DNA of 64,000 bases from Stercorarius parasiticus (lineage: Eukaryota > Chordata > Aves > Charadriiformes > Stercorariidae). A model generated the notes under the pieces. The model was not told the origin of the DNA, did not search any database, and worked only from the letters and a program-made list of their open reading frames with translations. The position numbers were made by a program, and so were the translations under genes. The stretch is taken from contig VWZL01002213.1 of NCBI GenBank assembly GCA_013396915.1, positions 795,532-859,531 on the forward strand, read 5' to 3'. The number at the start of each line of letters is the position of its first letter. Position 1 is the stretch's first letter. Below, piece after piece: positions 20,917 to 59,402 of the stretch.

Positions 20917-23210
20917 TATTTGTGTTTAAGTATTTATTATTGGAATTTTGCATTTCCTCATCCAGATACTAGTGCCGTGTGATTATATTTTTTTTTTTTG
21001 ACAGAGTTCTTGAGAGATCTTTGAGGTAGTGTGACAATATGTATAAACCTGAGCAATTCTGGAGCTCCTGCTGAGGGGGGATACCATAGACTATGCACTG
21101 GCAGGTGCTGGAGCGAATGGCTTGTTACGGGCAGGAAGGCAAATAAGAGAGGAAGAGGAAGGAGAAGTCATTATGCGCCTCATTCTGTTTTGTTAAATTG
21201 TCCATGCCGCTTTCTCCTCTGAATTTATTTGGCGTGATCTAATATGGCTTAGCTTCGTGGCATTTTGTAGCTGCATATTTTTGGTAAGGAGGGGTTTGAA
21301 AAGGATTGGTTTTGCAAGAGCGTGCAATAGTTTCTGCAACTCCAAGGCAGAGCTGTGACAGTCACTGTGTGTTGCTGTTTTTAGTAGGTGTATCGGCTGG
21401 TTTTCTCCTAGATTTGACCAAAGTCAAATCCAGTTACCTGTGCTACAAACACATCAGGTAAAGGCAACTCCCCCCATCATTTCCAAACAAATGTCTGGGC
21501 TGTTGTAGACCAGACAGAGCTGTGGTTTGTACCATCCTGCTGGTCTTTGGACCTTGGTCTATCTGCTTTCAGGTTTAACTCCATTCCTCCCCTCCCAGCC
21601 TCACTCTTATCCGTCAGCCACAGTCTGGCCTAGAGGGGACAGGACGAGGACAACCTGAGCACCTGCGTGGGAGCAGAGCATGGCAGGCCACGTGCGGTTT
21701 GAAGCAGGAAGAGGCCTGGACCTCTCCTCCCAGATCTCATCCACCCTTTCCTTTCTCCTCTTCCTGGCCAGCTCTTTGCTGTCTCCTTTGCCAGTGTTAT
21801 GTTTTTTTCTTATTCCTTCTATTTTTTTCCCATTCCAAGTCAAGTCTCAACTCCTCTTTTTGGTGCTCTCTCCATGGCTCTCAGCTTTACCATGTTGCTT
21901 TGCTCTCCTTTTGGAGCTGGCTGGGGAGGACAGGGCGCTTGTCCTGGCCTGAACCCGGATGGATGAGCTGAATGGCGTTTCTGCCCTCCCCTCATTGTTT
22001 TAAGCTGATCTTGTCTCAAGCGCAGCAGTGGTCTCCGCAGCACAAGCTGGTGGGCTGTGATGGTTCACATGTGTCTCCAGAGACAGTTTGGCCACATGCC
22101 CGCATCCTTCAGAGCATCAGTCTCACCGGATCACTAGATCAATTTGCCCATGGAGCTGTAAAATTTTTGTAATTGCTTTCCCAGGGCCCGTGGTTCACAC
22201 TGCCGGGTTGTTCTCTGCTGCCTTTCCCATGGCGCCCATCACCTGGGGGGAGCAGGAGCAGCTCTGGGCAGGGCCGAGGCAGAGACGTTAACTGTGACTG
22301 CCAGCGCTCGTGAAAATAGCATCTGTTGTTCCCAGAAGAAGAAAAAACCCTTCACCCAGATGTCCTGGCCCCGTGTTTGAATAGTAACATTAGATGTACA
22401 AAGAGAGACACAAATTACTCCGCAGGTTCGTTGTCAAAAGAAGAACGATCTAAAGCACTCTGGGGGATGAAAGCTGGCACCGAGACAGGAGCAGCGCTAT
22501 TTTACCCTGTGGGAGAAACCAGGCCAGCAGAAAGGAGTTTTCCTCTTTCTTTTCACTGCCACTTTAGTAGATTGTCTGTGTCCTTTGGTGCCTAAGGCAT
22601 GGCAAAATAGAGGCTTAGTAGAAGGGCTGACATTTGAGATAGAAGGAGAAACTGATCTATTAATGTTACTTAGGCATGGCTGTGGCTAAGCATTACCTCT
22701 GCTGTAAAACTCTCAGTTGTCTCTTGTAGGGAGAATGGGCTAGATCCGACTCACAGCTGACACCCAAAGACATGGTTTGTGTTTTATGGTGCCCGTGGAG
22801 CTGGCTGGATTCCAGCCAGACTGCTCTGAAAACTCTCCCGGGCCTTCCTGCGCATCCTCCGTGGTGTGAAGGGTCAGAGAGACCACGACTTCTTACCCTC
22901 GCTCCCCCGTCATGTCGTTGGGTTTGCATCTTCCTGGTGATTTCTCTGCTGTAGTTTGTCTAACAGCATCGTTAGTTCACTCCTCACAGGTGTTTGTGCC
23001 CTGCGGGGTCAGTCTTCCCTCTCAAACGGAAGCGTATTTGCCTTGCCTGGCACGCAGCTCTGGAGCTGGGCCGTGCTTTCCAGCTTCGTACAGCTGCGTA
23101 AAGCCTTTTCCTTGTACCTATGTTGCCTGCAGGATAGTAAATACAGTGCTGCTGAGAGCTTTGACATGTGGCAAATGTGGTTTGGATGTAATCTTTGGAA
23201 GTTCTTTTAA

Positions 23211-23260
23211 TAGCTAGCTTACATAGCTTGCTTACATAGCTTACTTATGTAGCTAGTAAG
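23211..23260. repeat. short imperfect tandem/inverted repeat of CTTACATAG
   Basis: Repeats of CTTACATAG occur together with CTTATGTAG and TAGCTAG at both ends, giving a short region with both direct and partly inverted symmetry. It is intergenic, 2.5 kb after VWA2. Confidence 0.6.
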
Positions 23261-26148
23261 TACTTTTGTAGAGTGCACGCGCTTTACTCAGACCAAGGAT
23301 GCTTCCCTGGGTCCCGAGTTGGGGGAAAACCTGTGATTGTATCATCTTGCTGGTTTTAAGCACAGACAAACCTCTCTGATTCAGGAGTCACAGACTGTGA
23401 AATCTCATGCTGGAGACAGCATTTTAATGCTGGATGGGATACATACAGCCCTGTGCATCGGTTTTTCAAGTAGAGATGGTATGAAAGATTTGAAACTCAT
23501 GGAGGAGTTTCAGGAAAGCTGGTTCCTGAAACCCAGCCCTTACCCTCTGGGTGCATCTGGCTGAGGTCTCCGTGCCCGAAACGCCCCAGGGATCCCTGTG
23601 TGCCGGGGATCTGCATGCTGTGGCTGTGACCTTCCTCCTCAATGTGGCCAAACGCTGAAGCCTTGGATGGTTGCTCAGGCGCGCTCTGGCAGCAGTGGCA
23701 CCCACCAGCTCTCCTTTTATATGGGACAAAGCACTTTGCAAGGTAAGGAGGTGTTGGGGCATTGGGAGGAGATGGGAAAAGCCAAGCTGATAACAGCATC
23801 AGGATATATGGGATGGTCTTGGAGAGACCTGCTGATCCCATGGGCAAGCAGGACATTGCTGAGCAGCTGTTGGAGCTGTTTTCTTTTGGTTTTGTTTTTC
23901 TTTTTAAAAATGTGAGTTGAAGGTCCTGGCTAATTTCTAGGCCCTTTCTCCTGCAAATTTTAATTAAAAAAGAGTAGGTGACTTGGGTCTCTGACATGGT
24001 TCTTTATTAAATTCACTCTGACAGACTTGCTTTGATTCAATCAGAAATACTTAATGAGAATTTACCTGATGGGAGCTCATTCCCTAAAGGCTGGGTCAAT
24101 GTTGGAGCCTGGCACAGCCACCGAGGAGCTGGGGTCCCTGCGAAGCTAGCACTAATCCCGTCTGGCGTCAGGGGAGCGCCGAGGACACCGTCTGTGCCAG
24201 GTGGCTGTTAGATGTCTGGGCTGTCACTAACAGAGCCGTGAATTCCTCTTGCTCTGTAGGATTGCTGGATGAGCCTTGGTTGGTGAGTGGGCCATGTGCT
24301 GACTTCAGGGGAGAGCCTGTTTCTCCTTTAAGAAACTGGGATTTAAGTAAGTGCCGTGAATTTCACCCCTTCCCTCGGTAAGCAAAATCATGCGTGTTTG
24401 TCATGAGTAAATGCGTTTGGTGCCTGTACTGTAAAGGCTGCAGCAGGGAAGCTGGAGCTTCAGACCCCGCTGTGCCGCCCTCCCTGGTACAGACACCCCG
24501 GGCCAGCCTGTGAGAGGCACCGCAGCGCTGGCCCTGGGTCTGATGGTGCTCTCCCTAAAGCCAGCTGGCTTCTTCAGCATGCAAAGCACCTGCCATCTTA
24601 CTCTCTTCAGTAGAAGTGAATTAATTTGATTCATACCCCAAGACAACTTATATAAACATTTAGGCCAACTTCTCCACTGATAAAAGACAGATTTTTTTTT
24701 TTTTTCCTTTAAAATCTGCACTTGTATCTTAGTTGAAAATTAAAGTGCCCACTAGCTCTCTTGATACACTAGGCAGGACACCACCCCCCCCCAGTAGCTG
24801 TTGTAGGGTTGCTCCAGGTACCCAAAGCAAGAACTGAAGGTGCTTGGGTGAGAAACTTGCTAAGAAAAATGGTTTGTAGCAGCAAATTTCCTTCCAGAAG
24901 AATACGGGCTTCTGCTTGCAACACACCATGGGTCCCATGGTGGCCTGGTTGCGTTGTGCACAGGTGAGAATCAGGCTGGAATAATTAACAAAGCAGTAAC
25001 AATACACGTTAAATTGTGAGTTAGAGGTTCAGTAGCAGTAGGATCTCTGCTTCTCTACGTAGCTGTGTCTTTGGGCCAAATCCTTCAATGGATCTTCAGT
25101 GGTTTATTTGCATGAGTTTTTCCTATGTGCAAACCTTGTACAGGGACAGGCCTGACAGCCAGGGTCGATGAACTCCTCTTGAGGCCTGGGATTAGCAAAT
25201 TCCTCCATCTGCATGGCAGCAGAGACTTTAAAAGTAAAAAATCTTGTGGGCTGAGACTGCATTGGGTCAGGCTGGAGGGCTTTGTGGTGCTCTGGGTGAG
25301 CAAGCCCTGCGTCTGGGTGCAGCCATGACACTTGGCAGCGGCGTTTGCTACCACGATGCTCCACAGGGGTGGAAAGGCAGAGGTGTGCTGGGGACAGCTG
25401 GAGCCAGCAAAAGTAACTGCTGCCCCTTCAGCTCGTAAAAACAGCAATCCCAAATCGAGTTGTTCTTTTGGGATTCCTGGGCTCAGAGGCTGATGGGATG
25501 CTAATGGGCTTGTTGGCAGGTTTGTGTCAATGGGTGGGCTAGGAAAGGTGGGGGAGCAGGACTTTCTCCATGACTTCGTTGCATAGCTACGGTGCCTTCC
25601 CAAGCTTTCTGTGGGAGTGGAGCTAGTAATGGTACAGCCACCAAAAGATATTTCACAAACGTGTCTGGTTTGGTGTCTGTTCTGTAAGGACTGGCCTCAA
25701 CCACTTTCTTTACTCTTTTCCTTCTTTTCCAGCTAAACAGCATCCTGGTTTTCCCTTCAGTGCCTGCAGCAGGCACTCAGCGTTGCACAGGGTTGCTACC
25801 TAGTGGCCAGAGGAAGGTAGTGGATGCATTTTTTTTCTCTGCTGGTTTCGTGCGAGAGGACTGTGCTGCTGAGATACAGGCAGGAGCCTGTTATGTATTC
25901 ATGCAAATTGTCAGGGTTATTGCTATTTTTCAGTGGGTTAGCTATCTGCACATTTTTTTGGGTGATGGTGCAGTTACTGTAAGAGGACTAAATTATTCAA
26001 GATATAATCCACTGCAGTTGTAGACTGCATAGCTAAGGGACTTTGTAGTCGTAACAGGGGTTTCATGTGCTTGAAATCTATGGGAAGCAGAGCAGGGACA
26101 AGCCACGTTAGAAAGAAAACAACCACTGGTAACATCATATACTCACAT

Positions 26149-26154
26149 TTTATT
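26149..26154 (-). terminator. possible distal AFAP1L2 polyadenylation signal (AATAAA)
   Basis: This is the first canonical AATAAA I find on the minus strand below the AFAP1L2 stop, about 2.1 kb downstream. It is only a candidate and needs transcript ends to confirm. Confidence 0.3.
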
Positions 26155-26392
26155 ATAAAACCCTCTAAAGCGCCACTTTATAGGTCACAGTTACAACAAA
26201 GGAAATGCCTTGAGTTAGGAAAACAATGGGGACACGGAGACATTGTTTAACGGTTCTTGTCTGGGGAAAGTGTGTTGCTCAGGACTTGCCTACATTTACC
26301 ACCCCCTGATGGAGACATCCCAGCAGGACCACCAAAGCTGACCGGGCTGTGGAGCCAAAAGCAGAGCTGCTCTCGTCCATCGCTGTCTCAGT

Positions 26393-26395
26393 NNN
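26393..26395. other. assembly gap (3 N)
   Basis: Three unknown bases sit between the two genes. A three-base gap usually marks ambiguous consensus rather than a sized gap. It lies outside the supported coding exons. Confidence 0.98.
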
Positions 26396-26465
26396 AAAGT
26401 AAAAAAAATCCAAAGGTGCACCTTTCTTGCCTACCCTGACCAAGCGCTTTGTTGCACCTCAGCTC

Positions 26466-26484
26466 TGTGGTGGTGGTGGTGGTG
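26466..26484. repeat. (GGT)n short microsatellite
   Basis: Six GGT units lie about 70 bp from the NNN gap at 26393-26395. Confidence 0.75.
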
Positions 26485-27055
26485 AGCAAGCCGAGAGCCC
26501 CTCAGCAGCACATCCTCACTCACCCCAGTGCCACCACCACAGCCAGGTGTCACAGCCCTGTGCAAACCCCCCCTTGGGCTGTTGGGCCTTTGTGTGCAGA
26601 AGGATCATGCCTTTAGAGGTGGCCTCCAGCTTGTGAAAGGTTTTCAAGGGTTAGGAAGGTACATTTTGCCTGTCTGTGTTTACCTTGGCTCTGCGTGATG
26701 CTTGTTGGTGTAGCTGCAGGACCCCAGGAACAACCCCACCAGGGTCCCAGTGCTGCTTTAGCTTTGCAGGGTTGGAAAACAGTTGCAGCCCCCGCACAGC
26801 CAACCCAGTTACTGAGCCTGGGCTCCAGGGCTGAAGGACCATCAGAGGTGTCTCCAGGCCATCAGACATGACAGCAGGTTACAGGGAGGAGAGGGTACAT
26901 GGATTTGTGACAACCTCCCTGTACCCCTTCAGATTTCAATGTTTTTTAAGTTTAGCTGTTCCAAATGTCCAACACCTTTCATTAGAAAGCTCAGTGAGGA
27001 CAGAGAGGGGTGGGCTTTGTGGGTCACACTGCCAGGGCCCAAAGGCTGTATTAAG

Positions 27056-27061
27056 TTTAAT
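27056..27061 (-). terminator. possible AFAP1L2 polyadenylation signal (ATTAAA)
   Basis: ATTAAA on the minus strand lies about 1.2 kb downstream of the AFAP1L2 stop. A 3' UTR of that length would be reasonable for this gene. It is one of two candidates. Confidence 0.35.
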
Positions 27062-28241
27062 AATTTGGAAATAAGGGTGACAGCACCAAGATGGCCAGTA
27101 GCCGTCCAGAGATGGTGGTGCAACCTCGCCTGCTGGGCCTGGAGGAGAGCCCTGCCCAGGTGGAGGGACCTCTTTTGCATCATGGGGATGTCTTCAGCAG
27201 ATTGTACAGCTGCAGGGTTGGCTTGGCCTGCCATGGCTCTGTGGGGACCAGAGAGGATCAGCAAAGTGGTGCTCACAGCTAGGGCAGGAGCTACAGGGAT
27301 GGCTTTACCTCCTGTCTCCTGGGAAAGGGTGAGCCCCAAAGGGCGCATTGGGATCCAGCTTCCCCATCCAACAGATGAGCAGGTCTGGGCCTTTGATAAA
27401 TTATTAACAAGCATTCAAATATGATGGTTTGTTTTTTTTTTTCCCAGAACAAACTCCTCAGGTGACGTAGATCAAGATCTTCAAGAAAATTAACTGAATC
27501 TGCTTGGCAGATCTTCTTTGACCAGAGCTCTTGGTGCCACCAGTCTGTAGCAGAGCTTACACCACAAGAAGGTGAGCAGGGATCTTTCTTGATATTCTGT
27601 CAAATCTGCGGCAGGCTGGTAGGAGTAAGCACACGCTGGGATGCACCGGGACACAGATTGAAAATCCCCTGGACAGGTTGCTGTGTGCTTCTCATTCATG
27701 TCTCAAGCATCGCTCACGCGTGGGTATCACCCTCAACTGAAGGCTGGATGATCTGCAGCTGAGTGATGACTGGCAGCAAGACAGGTGAGACTTCAGTTGA
27801 CTGCAATTTGCCACAACAGGCTGAAAACCACCAGGATATAAAGAATAGCAGAGGCCCCTTCTGAACCCACTACTGTCACTAATATAGAAACCTTAATAAC
27901 TCATTGATAAACCTTCAGAGTAGAAATACACAAAACACCCCTATGTACAGTAACATTCTTGTTTACATCAACTGGGTTAGGAATTTGTTGCAAGGATTGC
28001 CACTGGTTGTTATTGGTTTAGCTACGTGATTGGGACTTGTCTGGAAAGAGCAAGATCGTTTGGGATAATTCGTATCGGCAGCTGTTGACTCCATTGCTGC
28101 GTCTGAGCAGTTGGCGCGACGTGGAGGAGGCGCTTGGTGTGTGGTTGTGTTGCACACCCAACCTCCACCTGCAGATGATTGAATCCCCTTGGCCATGCAT
28201 GGGCAATTCCAGTCTTTAGTCCATCTCTGAAAAACGTGATT

Positions 28242-54868
<26,627 letters not shown>

Positions 54869-57800
54869 CTACAACAGCAACAGAGACAACTGTTGGCAAA
54901 GCAGTTGGGTGGCAGTTCAAAAAAGGACATACATTAATTCTGAATTTTCCAAGATCCTCTGTGTTTTTCTGCCCAGGAATAATTCATATTTAGTTTTCCA
55001 GCTTGAACCCTCCCTCTAGTTTTGAAAAGAAAGTGTGTCACAAAGCCAATAAGGCTCCAACTTCCCTCTGTCTATTCGCACACTGGTAAAATCCCATGTA
55101 AACATTTACTCTTCTTCCTATAGGACTTTTTGCTCAAGGAGGGGAAAAGCCTGGAGGAATTTTGAGCGCTAGGGCTGAGATTATATAAAAGCAGCTAGCA
55201 AGATCTTGACACTTGAATCTTGAGTCCTGGCAAACATCATTCAAACCTCATCTGGATTTGGATCTACCAAAGACTCTGCTTCCTGGTTCCTCTTTCCAAG
55301 CCTCCTCCTTATTTCCCTATCTGTAATGATTTGAAAACATTCACGTATGCGTCCCCCCAAAAAGACAAAAAAACCAGCAGGTATGTAATTCATAATTCAG
55401 TAATTTCTCAAGCTGTCTTGCTTGGATTTTGACCACAGAGATCATTGTACCACCTGGAACTGAAGACCCAAGACTAAGCAGCATCTTGGAAACCATCAGG
55501 AAAACCAGCTGTACCAAAGACATCCCGGCGTACCTGCAACAAGCAACTCGGACACACCACTCCCCAGCCCCGACAGCTCAGCCAGGCTAATAGGCTTGTT
55601 TTCCTCCTGAGGAGGTGCTTACTCAGCTCTGCCACCGACAAATCACTTCTCTGACAGGGCTCACGCTGAAGCAACAGGCGTTTAATCGCCTGCTTTTGTT
55701 CATGCTGAAGTTTATCGTGGACTAATTAGCAGCAGTGGCAGCAGCCCATTCCAGGGAGGAAATAACAGAGTATTATGTGGAGAGAGGAAGCGCCGCGCAA
55801 GAATGACGGTGTGTGGGAAAAAGCACAGAAAACCCAGCCAGGGCCGTTCCTCCCCTTTGGAGGCTCCCCCGCTACCCCGCTCCATTACTGCCCGATGCTG
55901 AGGAGCTTTGGGGGATGTGGGCAGCCAAGCTTGGGTTTGCCCCCACCAGGCTGCAAACCAGGCTGTGACTCCTCAGCAGACCACCGAGGAATGTGACATA
56001 CGGATAATTTAACTGGGGCAATGCTCCATTCCCTTTACTTACAGCATTTCCACGCTGTGTGTTCCCATGGCACCCCTGTGAGTCACAGCTCACACCAATG
56101 AACTGGAAAAGTGTTAATTTTTTGGTTTTATAAGGCAAAACATCTGAAGCATATCTAGTTTAAGTGCTACCACCTCCAAGGTCACAAAGAACATTTGTGT
56201 AAAACCAGGAGAGAGCCATCACTACCTTACTCCCCGATCTTTAGCCACCAGGAGACCCTTTCTCAGGTGAATACATGTTAGAATACTGATAAATAAAGCA
56301 TAAATTGCTCTGTAAAGGTGTATGTTGCTAGTTATTAATTGAATAACACGCTACTGCTCTCAAACTGTATTAATCTTCACTATCTTGACCGCAAAACAGT
56401 GTAATGACTCCAGATCAATCAATAATGGCTCCAGAGGAACCTGCCAATTGTTAGTTCTTTACACTTCCTTTTATACCTGCTACACCAAATTAATTCTTTT
56501 GTGGTCTGATTTAGGACCAGTAGGGAATGGAAAATGCCTGTATCATGCTGCATGAACTCGAATGTTTTCACTAGCTGCTGTTGTGCCCAGCTATAAACCC
56601 CTGCAATCCAGAGAAATCAAGAATCACTTCAAGGAATAAACTCTAAGGAAACAGGTAGTATTTGGTGACAAGAAGATTACACATCACTGATATCATTAAA
56701 CAATGAACTGTGAGCATTTGGTGTCAAACACACTCACAACTGGCTTCTCTCAAGCTTCAAGGACCCTGCTTTTTTTAAGTTTAAGGAAACTCCACTGGGG
56801 TAAATCACAGCCTCGCTATACTTGCTCAGGCGCTCTGGCAGCCTACTTAAGAAAATTTAAATTGAGGTCAGTTCCTGCTGGTCAGGCCTAAATGTACGTT
56901 CCTATTAGTTCATCCTGGTGGACAGGACATTTATGCGTCATGGATGATATGAGAAGAAACACAGCACAAAAAATACCGAATCTTAATTTGAAGCTTCAGA
57001 AGTGGGTCGGCTCCCAACAGCTGCCCGTGTGGAAGTCACGATACCATGTTTGCAGGGAAAGGGGTATAATTCCCATTCCCTCCTCCACCCCCACTACTGC
57101 AGAAAATGACTTTATTCTTCTCCCAGGCATGCACAGCTAGCACACACACAGGGCCGAGCTCTTATGAATAGCACAGCCCATACAGTAGGTTACATTTTCC
57201 AGCCCACCAAAGCCGAATTCAGGCTTCTAGCGACTCAAAGCAATTCATTTAGGACACGATCCTGGGGCCACAGAGGTCAGTGGAAAGACTTTGTCAGACT
57301 TCAATGGGTTCAGGCTTCAGGGACTCAAGAGAGATTAATTTTGCTCTTCTTCAGCAAGAAGCAGCATATAAACCATCTGCTTCTATGCAAGTATCTCTTT
57401 GATCTCAGCCGGATGTTCACAATCCAAACCTGATACCTGCAAAAATAAACTGCCATTAAAATGAATGCAACCATTCATTCCCTCATATCAGAAGGAGAAC
57501 AAGCTAATATTTATTGGAGTGATGAATGTGAGAAGTAAGAAGAATTACTACAATGGGGGTCTATAAGATCCTCTCTGCAAGCAAGAATCACGGCAGGTCC
57601 CAGCAGGTGAACAGGACTAAAAACACTTGAGAGCCCACGTACGTCAAACCATCTCAGGATTTTGAATGCTGGAAACTACTGCTTGATCTCATGCTGTGGC
57701 GACGATGCATTGAACGTGCTCGTGGCAAAACCAGGTTGGTGGTTATCCAAAGCAGCCTGGAACAAGTGGCTCTCCCTCCAAGCTGCATTGTTTTGCTCTC

Positions 57801-59293
57801 CTTATCTTAGCAGTTTAGAAATGAGAGCATGTAAAGAGATGATTCCCATAGGTAGGCTTGCTCTGCAGGGCAATAGTTACAGGTGCAAGGGACTCATCTG
57901 CAAAATCAAATGTCTGCGAGAGGCAGGATGAGAGATCAGAAGTAGACAGAAGCCAGAGCCACAAATCAGTGCAATTCTCAGAGGTGCTTTTGAGAAAGCT
58001 CCTACATTACTCTTCTCAACTGTTGTAGCGCCTTTGTGAACCCTGAATTACAATGCGATTCAAGTAATCTTTCTGACACCATCTCAAATAAATACTTCCA
58101 TAGCACTTACAAAAATTCAGCCTACTTCATGGAAAACAGGAGATGACCTCTAAGGTTACAACTGCCCCAGAAGAATTAAGAGAGTTAGCCAGGGTCACTG
58201 TGAATACCTCTACTGAATCCAGTCCTCCCAAGCCCCAGGATATGACCTACTCCATCTCCTTACAAAGCATGGCCACACGTACAGGGTACTATTAGATAGT
58301 GCGGCACAGCTCAGATCATGCTGCTCTTCTCCATGGCCACAGCTATCAGTCACTGGATAAAACCATAAGGATTTTGCAACATGTGATGGGGAATGGTGTA
58401 GGATCATCGTAGTAAACAGAAAACTTGGATGATTTGCATCTGCAGTGAGTGGATGATCATCACTGAAAAGACTGAACTTTAAGGTGTACAGAAATACATC
58501 TTTACTGTAATAAGGACTTGTAGGGGGTTACAACCAGAACTACCAGCTCCTCTTGCATGCACTTAAGTGGAGGGTGAGAGATATTCTCCCTCTTTTACTC
58601 TAAGGCAATGCAACCTCTTTTTACAGAATCTCCTGGGCAACCCTCTGACCAGAGCAGACTCTCTCTTTGAGGGTTGCAACTTTGGTCACAGCCATAAGCA
58701 AAGCATTGCTTGAAATACAACTGATCTGTTTCAACAGCAATTCAGCAGCAGTAGGACAGCACTGAAAAGGGCTTCTTTTGGCAGGAGTCTATGGCCTTTC
58801 TTTGCAGACAGAAAGTCTCCTGCATTGCAGTGCTGTCTATCCTAGTTCATGTGAAGCCAGAGCCAAAAATGCAGCAGCTTGCAAAGCCCCACTGAGGAAG
58901 CACATTCCTTGCAAAAGAGCTGCCAATTTTGCCTGACACCAAGGTCACTGAAAGGTAAATGACCATTAAACTAGATTAAAAAAAGCCATTCCTACCAATA
59001 ACCACTGATCTTTGTCACTGTGCTACAATAACAACCTATGTCTACATCTAATTGCTTCATGTCTTGGCCTTATGAGGAAATGGAAAGACAGGCTCAGAAT
59101 GAACTTCCATTCAAATGTTTTAGTAACCACTGGGCAGGATTATATTAGACCTTTTAATCTAAATTCAATTATTTATTTTATGAAGGTAGAGGGGCCCCAG
59201 CCACCGGACAAAGAATTGTAATAAGATACATACTAAAAGACAAACTCTTTCCTCCACTGCGATGAGAGGTGAAAGATAAGGAGTATCATTTGC

Positions 59294-59402
59294 TAACAGG
59301 AAACCAAGGCATAGAGAGATTAAGCGATTTGTCCAAGAATACGGGTGTATTCTCCAGGAGATCAGGCATACAACTCAGTTTTCCTGTGTCCCAGTCAGCA
59401 GA
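59294..59402 (+). repeat. MIR-like ancient SINE remnant
   Basis: AGGAAACCAAGGCATAGAGA, then GATTAAGCGATTTGTCCAAG and later CAACTCAGTTTTCCTG..CC, follow the MIR core (GGAAACTGAGGC..AGAG..TTAAG..TTG.CCAAG). It lies in the presumed first intron of AFAP1L2. Confidence 0.6.

Larger units (their letters stand above)
20721..28241. other. space between the convergent genes, including both 3' UTRs
   Basis: About 7.5 kb separates the two stop codons. It holds the VWA2 3' UTR at the left and the AFAP1L2 3' UTR (from 28241 downward) at the right. A pyrimidine-rich tract occurs near 21720-21840, with T and C homopolymers near 24.7 kb. I see no third gene, RNA gene or intact transposon. Confidence 0.7.
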
